A stretch of 5,099 nucleotides of DNA. Source: Kiritimatiellales bacterium. Its GTDB lineage: Bacteria > Verrucomicrobiota > Kiritimatiellia > Kiritimatiellales > Pontiellaceae. The notes under the pieces were generated by a model that was given only the letters and a program-made list of their open reading frames with translations, did no database searches and was not told where the DNA came from. This document shows, piece after piece, positions 1-5,099 of this stretch. Numbering within the stretch: the stretch's first letter is position 1; every line of letters begins with the position of its first letter. The stretch spans positions 1 through 5,099 of the forward strand of contig DAOVNC010000273.1 of NCBI GenBank assembly GCA_030630445.1, given 5' to 3'. The translations under genes were made by a program, and so were the position numbers.

Positions 1-528
1 CAGGTTGCCCCGGAGGAAACGACGGTCCAGTAGTTGCCCTGGACAACACCTGGATCGATTTCGGTCCAGTATTCCCCATGGTTGGAGTTGTTGGCGTTGA
101 TGGTGCCCCAGGCCGCGGCGGTGGTGGATGCGTCTCCGCCAAGCACCCATGTCCCGTTGACATCGAAGTTCATCATGCCGCACGAACCGCCGTCGCCTTG
201 GTTATGATCCGTGGAAAACAGGCCATAGACCTTGTATGAAGCATACGGAATGTTGCTGATGGTGACGCTCAGGTTTCTGTCGTCGAGATAGCCGCTAGAC
301 AGCCGGTGTTCATCGTCGGCTGTTCCGTCGTTGTTTACCCATGTATTGTTGCATTGCCACACGACACCGGCGCCGGTGGCCACTCCGGCGGCGTCGACCA
401 GGCCGGTCAGCGAACCCGCAGCGCCGACACCCGCGTTCCAGTGCACACTGTCCGAGAAAAGCGGGCCGATCAATTCACCACCGGCGAAGATTTCGCCCGA
501 TCCCCTGCCAAAGTTGATCGAGATGGCG
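1..528. repeat. Copy 1 of a duplicated coding module (94% identical to 2971-3498)
   Basis: This aligns without gaps to 2971-3498 at a constant offset of 2970. My base-by-base count gives 31 differences in 528 positions. They are unevenly spread: 2 in 1-180, 10 in 181-360 and 19 in 361-528. Both copies lie on the minus strand in the same reading frame and encode the same beta module. The true repeat almost certainly extends past the left edge. Confidence 0.95.
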
Positions 529-2369
529 GTTGGGACAGGTGGAGGGAGGGGGGCGGTCGAGAACGACCATGCCGCCCCAACCGAGGTGCCGCCTGGGTGA
601 ATCTCATCCACACGCCAGTAGTAGGTCATGCCGGGCTGCAACGTGCCGGGATCGAATGCCTCACCCATCTGGTTGCCTTGGAATTCCGCAGCGCCGGGCG
701 TGGAGTTCGTGCCAAAGTAGACATTGTGCGATGTCGCGTTCTGGCCGGACGTCCAACTCAAAACCGCATTCGTGGAAACCACCGACCGGCTAGGCGGATC
801 AGGATCGCGAGCCTGCTCGACGGAAAGAACAAACGTCTTTTCAGAACTCCACTCCGACCACGCAAGGTTCTGGTCGCGATAGCGGACACGCCAGAAAAAC
901 GATTGGCCAACGTTGATTCCGCTGTCGATCTCAAGACGACTCAGGTCGATCCCTTCATTCAGGTTCACCATCTCGTAGTCCGGGGCGCCGGTGTCCCCAT
1001 AGAAATTCACCCAATCCCGACGGCTGTCTACCACGGGGGCGCTGTAGTTGCCTGAAATTGAAGTTATCTGGAAATGGCTGCTCATGATCTCCTCAACTCC
1101 TGAATAGGAACTTGCGGTGAGAACAAGAGGTTGGTCAACGCCCCCGATCGGAGAAAGGCCTTCCGGGGTTTGCGGGGCGGATGTGTTTTCGCGTTTCTGG
1201 TAGAACTCGTCGACCAACACATTGTCCAGGGACTTGTGCTGATGGCCCAGCGAATAGGTTTTCCCGCTATAGCTGCGGTTTTCCAGATCGAAGTCGAGAA
1301 TCGTGTACCCGAAATGATCCCACGATTTGTAGAGTTCCGGATAATCGGTCTGGTTGTCGTATTGGCCCCAGTTGTCCAGAGCTGCACCGCCGCCGCCGCT
1401 AAGTACCAAGCGCAAAGGTGCATCGGGATGGACACCCACCTCATAGTCGTGCGAATGTCCATAATACGCCCCGCAAACCTTGTCGTAGTTGGCCAACAAC
1501 GGAATCACTTGATCGTTCACCCATGCGGTGTTTCCAGCGGGCCAGACTTCACTACGTCCGGGATGGTGGAAAAGGGCAACCACCCAGTCGATGTCCGCAT
1601 CGGCTTGCGCGGCGACCAGCTCGACTTCAATCCAGTCAAGCTGGGTCTGGTTCCTTTTGTTACTGTTTATGACCAGAAGAAGGATGGGGCCAGCCCGGAA
1701 AGAGTAGTATTTTTCCCCTTCCGGCCCACCGAAATCCTCATAGTTCATGTAGTTGTAGTAGTGGGCGGCCTCGGCCTCGTGATTGCCGATGCTGACCATG
1801 AAGGATACGTTCGTGGACAAGCTTTTGATGGGTTCGAAATATTGGGAGGCATATTGCTTGAGCCAATTCCCGTTCATTACAATGTCGCCTACATTCAAAA
1901 CCAGATGAAGCTGGTTTTGGACATCTGCTCCATAAAGGGTTTGCACCGTTTCCCGCATTGCTTCGATGACCCTTGTGTGATCGTTGATTCCGGTTCTTGT
2001 ATCCCCCAGGATTCCGATACGGAAATGGCCCTGCGAAACATTGTTGGCGGGGAAGGTCCTGAATCTATGAATGTCGGATTCGGTTGTGCCGGTCTTGCAC
2101 TTGTAGAAATATTCCGTGTCAGGCGACAAACCCGTCAGCTGAACCCGGTGCCAAACCGTATCCACATCAAAAGTGTGTGAATCCCCAGTCGTGCTTTGCC
2201 CAAGGGCATCCGTGGTGCCGTAATACACAATCGATTCGCTGGACTCCGACTCATGCCAGTTTATGGTTATTGACGATGACGTGGCACTTTGCAGGTAGGG
2301 ATAGGAAATATCCGCGAAACCACTTGTTGCCGCCAGCATTATCGCCAATGTCAATATTGACTTTTTCAT
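1..2369 (-). CDS. Exported metallophosphoesterase (purple acid phosphatase-like) with FN3-like domains and a C-terminal beta module; 3' end missing
   Basis: The frame is open from the ATG at 2369 to the window edge, 789 codons with no stop, so the C-terminus is missing. Residues 1-19 form a signal peptide (MKK, hydrophobic core, likely cleavage SGFA|D). Residues 20-107 resemble the FN3-like N-terminal domain of purple acid phosphatases. Residues ~115-375 are a calcineurin-like phosphoesterase core with the expected motif order: GDTR (122-125), GD (161-162), GNHE (195-198), FHHP (267-270) and GHSH (304-307). This predicts hydrolysis of phosphomonoesters or diesters by a two-metal site outside the cytoplasm; the substrate is unknown. 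The first motif lacks the usual D-x-H histidine. Residues ~398-517 and ~522-606 are two FN3-like domains, then a proline-rich linker (606-615) and a beta module almost identical to that of the upstream peptidase gene. By analogy it should continue about 80-150 residues further. The start is supported by a good Shine-Dalgarno and the signal peptide. Family assignment is firm, specificity is not. Confidence 0.9.
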   Translation of the reverse strand, partial: MKKSILTLAIMLAATSGFADISYPYLQSATSSSITINWHESESSESIVYYGTTDALGQSTTGDSHTFDVDTVWHRVQLTGLSPDTEYFYKCKTGTTESDIHRFRTFPANNVSQGHFRIGILGDTRTGINDHTRVIEAMRETVQTLYGADVQNQLHLVLNVGDIVMNGNWLKQYASQYFEPIKSLSTNVSFMVSIGNHEAEAAHYYNYMNYEDFGGPEGEKYYSFRAGPILLLVINSNKRNQTQLDWIEVELVAAQADADIDWVVALFHHPGRSEVWPAGNTAWVNDQVIPLLANYDKVCGAYYGHSHDYEVGVHPDAPLRLVLSGGGGAALDNWGQYDNQTDYPELYKSWDHFGYTILDFDLENRSYSGKTYSLGHQHKSLDNVLVDEFYQKRENTSAPQTPEGLSPIGGVDQPLVLTASSYSGVEEIMSSHFQITSISGNYSAPVVDSRRDWVNFYGDTGAPDYEMVNLNEGIDLSRLEIDSGINVGQSFFWRVRYRDQNLAWSEWSSEKTFVLSVEQARDPDPPSRSVVSTNAVLSWTSGQNATSHNVYFGTNSTPGAAEFQGNQMGEAFDPGTLQPGMTYYWRVDEIHPGGTSVGAAWSFSTAPLPPPVPTAISINFGRGSGEIFAGGELIGPLFSDSVHWNAGVGAAGSLTGLVDAAGVATGAGVVWQCNNTWVNNDGTADDEHRLSSGYLDDRNLSVTISNIPYASYKVYGLFSTDHNQGDGGSCGMMNFDVNGTWVLGGDASTTAAAWGTINANNSNHGEYWTEIDPGVVQGNYWTVVSSGAT
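552..803 (-). other. FN3-like domain of the phosphatase, paralogous to that of the peptidase
   Basis: Residues ~523-606 read as a fibronectin-III-like sandwich with ATSHNVYFGTNSTP, FQGNQ, FDPGTL, TYYWRVDE and AWSFST. The peptidase gene has the same string of motifs (ATSHDVYFGTNSTP, FQGNQ, FDPGTL, TYYWAVDE, AWSFTT) at about 3504-3750. The phosphatase copy has two extra residues in the GAAEFQGNQ loop. This pair is visibly more diverged than the beta module that follows it. It is likely a spacer or binding domain. Confidence 0.75.
1245..2027 (-). other. Calcineurin-like phosphoesterase catalytic domain
   Basis: This segment (residues ~115-375 of the protein) holds the metal-site motifs: D123 in GDTR, D162 in GDIVMNG, N196 and H197 in GNHE, H268/H269 in FHHP, and H305 and H307 in GHSH. 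A glycine-rich stretch (SGGGGAALDN) follows, as is common in purple acid phosphatase-like enzymes. The purple acid phosphatase tyrosine ligand (GDxxY) is not present, the equivalent place reading GDIVM, so it is better called a generic metallophosphoesterase than a true purple acid phosphatase. Confidence 0.88.
2313..2369 (-). other. Signal peptide of the metallophosphoesterase
   Basis: The first 19 residues read MKKSILTLAIMLAATSGFA, with a basic n-region, a hydrophobic core and a small-x-small ending before D20. This fits a Sec/SPase I signal. There is no cysteine after the cleavage site, so it is not a lipoprotein. It places the phosphatase outside the cytoplasm. Confidence 0.88.
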
Positions 2370-2504
2370 CTTTTTATTCTCCTTTATTCCTCGTCCAACT
2401 GTTTCGGAACATGGTTTACCCATCTCCCCCAAGCACCGGATTTTTTTACAAATTTCTCGAGTTCGCTCTACATCCTTCTTTTACAATGGACTGAAATACC
2501 AAGC
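2370..2504 (-). other. Intergenic spacer between the peptidase and phosphatase genes
   Basis: This 135-base gap is visibly more AT-rich than the flanking genes. It contains the phosphatase ribosome binding site next to the start codon. I see no convincing stem plus T-run terminator in the minus-strand direction and no good -35/-10 pair. Co-transcription of the two genes is therefore possible but not shown. Confidence 0.6.
2379..2385 (-). promoter_or_regulatory. Ribosome binding site of the metallophosphoesterase
   Basis: The minus strand reads AAAGGAG, followed by nine bases (AATAAAAAG) and then ATG. This near-consensus Shine-Dalgarno with good spacing, together with the signal peptide, fixes the start at 2369. 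Confidence 0.85.
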
Positions 2505-2882
2505 CTAAGGCAATTCGATCCGGAGGCGATAGTAGCGCCGGGGGCCGATGGCGGAATCCGAGACGGTCATTTCAGTTCCATTTCCGGAGAACGACGGACC
2601 CAGTTCCAGCCAAGCACCCGTGCTCAAATCAACGCGATACTCCACGGCATAGCGGCGACTGGCCGATGTCCGGAAGCGTACCGTCGGCAAACCGGTGCCC
2701 GGTGTCAGTTCAACCGAAAAGGTCTGCTTCGAGTTTCCATCCTGCGGATCGGTGTCGGTCACGTATTCCTGCCAGTTGTTATACGCATCGAGGTCGGGAT
2801 TTCCGGCTTTGTCGTCAACCAGCGGATTGAGGGAATGGGCGTTCTCCCAATCGTCCGGCATGCCGTCGCCATCCGTGTCGGT
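2505..2882 (-). other. Calcium-loop segment and C-terminal beta tail of the peptidase
   Basis: Residues 739-750 (TDTDGDGMPDDW) form a thrombospondin-type-3/dockerin-like aspartate loop likely to bind calcium. It is followed by the NPLVDDKAGNPDLDAYNNWQ and EYVTDTDPQDGNS stretches usual after it. The last ~70 residues (FSVELTPG through RRYYRLRIELP) include YAVEYRVDLSTGAWLELG, a pattern I recognise at the ends of many exported verrucomicrobial and kiritimatiellal proteins. It may be a stability, anchoring or sorting element. There is no LPXTG or PEP-CTERM motif and no C-terminal transmembrane helix. Confidence 0.65.
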
Positions 2883-5099
2883 GGGAGGATCCTGGAGTTT
2901 TTCGATGACCACTCCCGTCAGGCAACCCCGATTGCTGCTTCCGGTGGAACGATTCTCCCCGACAATGGTGCAGGTTGCCCCGGAGGAAACGACGGTCCAG
3001 TAGTTGCCCTGGACAACACCTGGATCGATTTCGGTCCAGTATTCCCCATGGTTGGAGTTGTTGGCGTTGATGGTGCCCCAGGCCGCGGCAGTGGTGGATG
3101 CGTCTCCGCCAAGCACCCATGTCCCATTGACATCGAAGTTCATCATGCCGCACGAACCGCCGCCGCCTTGGTTCTGATCCGTGGCAAACAGGCCATAGAC
3201 CTTGTATGAAGCATACGGAATGTTGCTGATGGTGACGCTCAGGTTTTTGTCGTCGAGATAGCCGGAAGACAACCGGTGTTCGTCGTCGGCCGTTCCGTCG
3301 TTGTTTTCCCATGTATTGTTGCATTGCCACACGGCATCAACACCGGTAGCCGCTCCGGCGTTGTCGACCAGGCCGGTCAGCGAGCCCGCAGCGCCGGTAC
3401 CCGCGTTCCAGTGCGTACTGTCCGAGGAAAGCGGGCCGATCAATTCACCCCCGGCGAAGGTTTCGCCCGATCCTCTGCCGAAGTTGATCGAGATGGCGTT
3501 TCGGGCGGTCGTAAACGACCATGCCGGGCCGGCAGTCGTCCCGCTGACATTCACCTCATCCACCGCCCAATAGTAGGTTGTATCATTGAGCAACGTACCG
3601 GGATCGAAGGTAGCACCGGATTGATTGCCCTGGAAGGCCGGCGTGGAGTTCGTGCCGAAGTAGACATCGTGCGACGTCGCCATCGACCCTGCGGCCCAGC
3701 CCAGCTGGACATTAAAGGCCGCATTGGTTGCACCATCCAACGGAACGGGTGCCGAGGCAACGCCCGGCGGTGCCTGGACGCTGATATTGACGGGCAACGA
3801 ACTCATCACGCTGCTGCCATCATAGACCGCCTGCGCAGTCAAGGTGTAGTTGCCGGAGCTGACATTGCTCCAGATCAGGCTGAACGGCGCGGTGGTGTCT
3901 TCGCCGAGCAACTCGGAGCCGTTGAAGAACTGAACCTTGCCGATCGCGTTTCCGTTGGGAATGACGATGGCGGCGATGCCGATGTCGGAGGGATTCGGAA
4001 ATACAGATCCCTCGGTCGGCGAAATGAGCGTTACAATGGGGGCATCGGGATCCAACACCCCGGTAACGATGCCGAATTCATCGACCACGAATTCGAAGGT
4101 TCGTCCGCTGGTGGTCAGCTTCGTGATATAGCCGTTCCCATCCCGCTCGATCCATGCATGGGTGGTGTTGAACAGGGCGTGCGGGTACGGGGAATAGGTT
4201 CCCAGAGTATCCTGCATGACGATCTTGTTCATGCCGCAGGAAATCCAGTCGAGGAAGGTAAGCACCTCGGTAACGTTGGCCTTCATCGGCTCTATGCCCT
4301 GGGCGGTGCCGCGCTGGAAACGGTCGATGGCTCCGACGAGGCGGGCCTCGGCGTGGGCCCAGTGCTGGTTGGCCTGGGTGGCCATGGCTTCCTGCGGCAT
4401 GCCGAGAAACGATTTGATGGTCCACCGCATAAACGAGAGATCCCGGAAGGGTGCGCCGGGGCCGGTGGCCCAGTAGGCATCCCAGGCGGCATCCCAGGTG
4501 GCGTTGGTGCCGTCCCAATAGCCTTGGTCCTTGAAATGGGCCTTGATAACCGTCCAGTCCACGAAATCGTTGCCGCCGCCATTGCTGCTGAGCACGTCCG
4601 GCCCGGCGGCAAGGTTGAGCATCTGGCCTTTTCGGCGCCAGAGGTCGGCGTTGGCCCGGCCCTGCACGTAGCCATCGAGCGAGTGGGTCACCTCGTGGCC
4701 CATCACGAAGGTGAAATAGTCGCCGCGCTGCACTTCCGCCCCATAGAAATCCTGGATGGCTGCGTTGAGATCGTCGGCCCATTTCCATTCCATCGAACTG
4801 TTGCCAATGCCGAAGTTGAAGGTGTTCTTGGAGCCCCGGAAGGAGCTGACGTGGCCATCGCGGCCGTTGCCGTAGTATTGGTGCAGCGTGATACTGCCAT
4901 CGGGGAACGATTCGCGCGGTTGCAGCGCCATGAAATCGCGAACCGATTCGAGCATCCCCTGGCTCGCCTGCTGGTTGTCGCCAAGGTGCAGGCCCATCTG
5001 CAGATAGATCTCGCGATGCAGGCCCGCAAGCCCCACCGCGTCCGCGACGTTGCCCCGGTGCTCCGGGGTGTCGGGAAGCATATGGTGCATGGTCATCAG
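2505..5099 (-). CDS. Putative secreted zinc metallopeptidase with Ig-like, FN3-like, beta-module and calcium-loop domains; 5' end missing
   Basis: The frame ends at a TAG (2505-2507) and is still open at the right edge, so the N-terminus and any signal peptide are missing. The first in-window ATG (5096) is probably internal: it has no visible Shine-Dalgarno, and the sequence there already looks like folded domain. Numbering from that ATG, HEVTH at 134-138 in a GHEVTHSLDGYV context is a zinc-binding motif, and E236 in PQEAMATQANQHW is a plausible third ligand. Residues ~353-442 are a bacterial Ig-like domain. Residues ~443-531 are FN3-like. Residues ~535-735 are a beta module shared with the downstream phosphatase. 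Residues 739-790 carry a DTDGDGMPDDW calcium-type loop with NPLVDD and QEYVTDTDP. The last ~70 residues are a beta-rich tail ending RRYYRLRIELP. Predicted role: extracellular or surface protein cleavage. I cannot place the peptidase in a named family with certainty, and substrate is unknown. Confidence 0.85.
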   Translation of the reverse strand: MMTMHHMLPDTPEHRGNVADAVGLAGLHREIYLQMGLHLGDNQQASQGMLESVRDFMALQPRESFPDGSITLHQYYGNGRDGHVSSFRGSKNTFNFGIGNSSMEWKWADDLNAAIQDFYGAEVQRGDYFTFVMGHEVTHSLDGYVQGRANADLWRRKGQMLNLAAGPDVLSSNGGGNDFVDWTVIKAHFKDQGYWDGTNATWDAAWDAYWATGPGAPFRDLSFMRWTIKSFLGMPQEAMATQANQHWAHAEARLVGAIDRFQRGTAQGIEPMKANVTEVLTFLDWISCGMNKIVMQDTLGTYSPYPHALFNTTHAWIERDGNGYITKLTTSGRTFEFVVDEFGIVTGVLDPDAPIVTLISPTEGSVFPNPSDIGIAAIVIPNGNAIGKVQFFNGSELLGEDTTAPFSLIWSNVSSGNYTLTAQAVYDGSSVMSSLPVNISVQAPPGVASAPVPLDGATNAAFNVQLGWAAGSMATSHDVYFGTNSTPAFQGNQSGATFDPGTLLNDTTYYWAVDEVNVSGTTAGPAWSFTTARNAISINFGRGSGETFAGGELIGPLSSDSTHWNAGTGAAGSLTGLVDNAGAATGVDAVWQCNNTWENNDGTADDEHRLSSGYLDDKNLSVTISNIPYASYKVYGLFATDQNQGGGGSCGMMNFDVNGTWVLGGDASTTAAAWGTINANNSNHGEYWTEIDPGVVQGNYWTVVSSGATCTIVGENRSTGSSNRGCLTGVVIEKLQDPPTDTDGDGMPDDWENAHSLNPLVDDKAGNPDLDAYNNWQEYVTDTDPQDGNSKQTFSVELTPGTGLPTVRFRTSASRRYAVEYRVDLSTGAWLELGPSFSGNGTEMTVSDSAIGPRRYYRLRIELP
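2895..3494 (-). other. Uncharacterised ~200-residue beta-rich module (complete copy)
   Basis: This starts at ISINFGRGSGETFAGGE and ends near GVVIEKL (residues ~535-734). Internal landmarks are HWNAG, WQCNNTW, SGYLDD, IPYASYKVYGLF, MMNFDVNGTW, EYWTE and GCLTGVVIE. It has four cysteines (592, 649, 709, 725), which could form disulfides outside the cell. The alternating short beta-type stretches and the Y-x-V-Y-x-L-F strand suggest a jelly-roll sandwich like carbohydrate-binding domains, but I see no motif that proves sugar binding. Confidence 0.6.
2971..3498. repeat. Copy 2 of the duplicated coding module (94% identical to 1-528)
   Basis: This is the direct-repeat partner of 1-528, inside the peptidase gene. 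About 14 amino-acid differences separate the two copies over ~176 residues, and all fall in the N-terminal two thirds. From the GGSCGMMNFD motif to the end of the visible overlap the proteins are identical. Confidence 0.95.
3504..3770 (-). other. FN3-like domain of the peptidase
   Basis: Residues ~443-531 begin with PPGVASAPVPLDGATNAA and continue with LGWAAGSMATSHDVYFGTN, TYYWAVDEVN and AWSFTT. This is a FN3-like variant I associate with exported proteins of planctomycetes and relatives. It is the paralogue of the domain at 552-803 in the phosphatase gene. Confidence 0.75.
3771..4040 (-). other. Bacterial Ig-like domain (Big_7 type)
   Basis: Residues ~353-442 of the peptidase show the hallmark order PIVTLISPTEGSVF, then KVQFFNGSELLGEDTTAPFS, then WSNVSSGNYTLTAQAVYD and a final VNISV strand. 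This matches the common bacterial Ig-like fold found in repeats of secreted glycosidases and adhesins (PF17957 type, from memory). It probably serves as a spacer or weak binding domain between the protease core and the C-terminal modules. Confidence 0.8.
4370..4800 (-). other. Metallopeptidase catalytic region (HExxH plus downstream glutamate)
   Basis: The HEVTH codons occupy 4683-4697, preceded by a hydrophobic YFTFVMG strand or helix as in typical HExxH zincins. About 98 residues later the sequence MPQEAMATQANQHWAHAEARL looks like the glutamate-bearing helix of gluzincin-like enzymes, E236 being the candidate third ligand. Zincin chemistry is well supported by the motif; the third ligand is inferred. 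Confidence 0.72.

Noticed and set aside
306..1055. Plus-strand open frame of 249 codons
   Set aside because: It is antisense to the FN3 and beta-module part of the phosphatase gene. It is arginine- and proline-rich, as expected of a shadow frame in G+C-rich DNA.
1131..2180. Long plus-strand open frame (349 codons) opposite the phosphatase gene
   Set aside because: It lies entirely antisense to the phosphatase, whose minus-strand frame shows a signal peptide, Shine-Dalgarno and all catalytic motifs. The plus-strand translation has no recognisable domain.
1..2369. Phosphatase gene as a frameshifted pseudogene
   Set aside because: I considered this because shorter minus-strand frames overlap it. 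Codon-by-codon reading from 2369 gives 789 sense codons in one frame to position 3, and known internal landmarks stay in phase.
2420..2450. T-run at 2441-2447 as a rho-independent terminator
   Set aside because: The T-run is on the plus strand, opposite to the direction of both genes, and I see no strong G+C-rich stem immediately before it.
2370..2504. Sigma-70-type promoter upstream of the phosphatase
   Set aside because: TTGTAA- and TTGGTA-like hexamers occur on the minus strand, but none has a TATAAT-like partner at 16-18 bases.
5094..5096. ATG at 5096 as the true start of the peptidase
   Set aside because: The frame is still open at the window edge, there is no visible signal peptide after this ATG for a protein that otherwise looks exported, and the sequence just after it already resembles part of a folded domain.
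1..5099. tRNA, rRNA, CRISPR array or insertion sequence
   Set aside because: Nearly the whole window is accounted for by two protein-coding frames, and the only substantial repeat is the in-frame coding module. No array of short repeats, transposase or terminal inverted repeats was seen.

Overview
The window carries two large, incomplete, same-strand (minus) genes for modular exported proteins and almost nothing else. Reading along the minus strand from the right edge, the first gene (2505-5099, start off the right edge) encodes a putative zinc metallopeptidase. Its HEVTH motif is followed by a bacterial Ig-like domain, a fibronectin-III-like domain, an uncharacterised ~200-residue beta-rich module, a DxDGDGMPDDW calcium-loop segment and a short C-terminal tail. 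After a 135-base gap comes the second gene (start at 2369, running off the left edge). It encodes an exported calcineurin-like/purple-acid-phosphatase-type metallophosphoesterase with a clear signal peptide and strong ribosome binding site. The second gene is open without interruption for 789 codons; it is easy to overlook because its stop lies outside the window.

The most notable feature is that two proteins with unrelated catalytic domains end in the same FN3-like plus beta-rich module. Over 528 aligned bases (1-528 against 2971-3498, gap-free) I count 31 differences, about 94% identity. Identity rises sharply toward the C-terminal side: 2 differences in the first 180 bases, 10 in the next 180, 19 in the last 168. 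This points to a recent duplication or gene conversion of a module between neighbouring genes. The left edge of the window falls inside the near-identical part, which may be an assembly break at a repeat.

The style of the proteins suggests a member of the PVC superphylum, most like Kiritimatiellota/Lentisphaerota or Verrucomicrobiota. The clues are the FN3 variant with 'DVYFGTNSTP...YYW.VDE', the 'INFGRGSG' beta module, the 'DTDGDGMPDDWE...NPLVDD...QEYVTDTDP' segment and a tail with 'YAVEYRVDLSTGAWLELG'. This is recalled family style, not a database result.

Both proteins are probably exported and act on extracellular or envelope substrates, one on peptide bonds and one on phosphoesters, with the shared C-terminal module perhaps giving the same binding or anchoring. 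No RNA genes, insertion sequences, CRISPR arrays or convincing terminators were seen. I do not see a new multi-gene system here.
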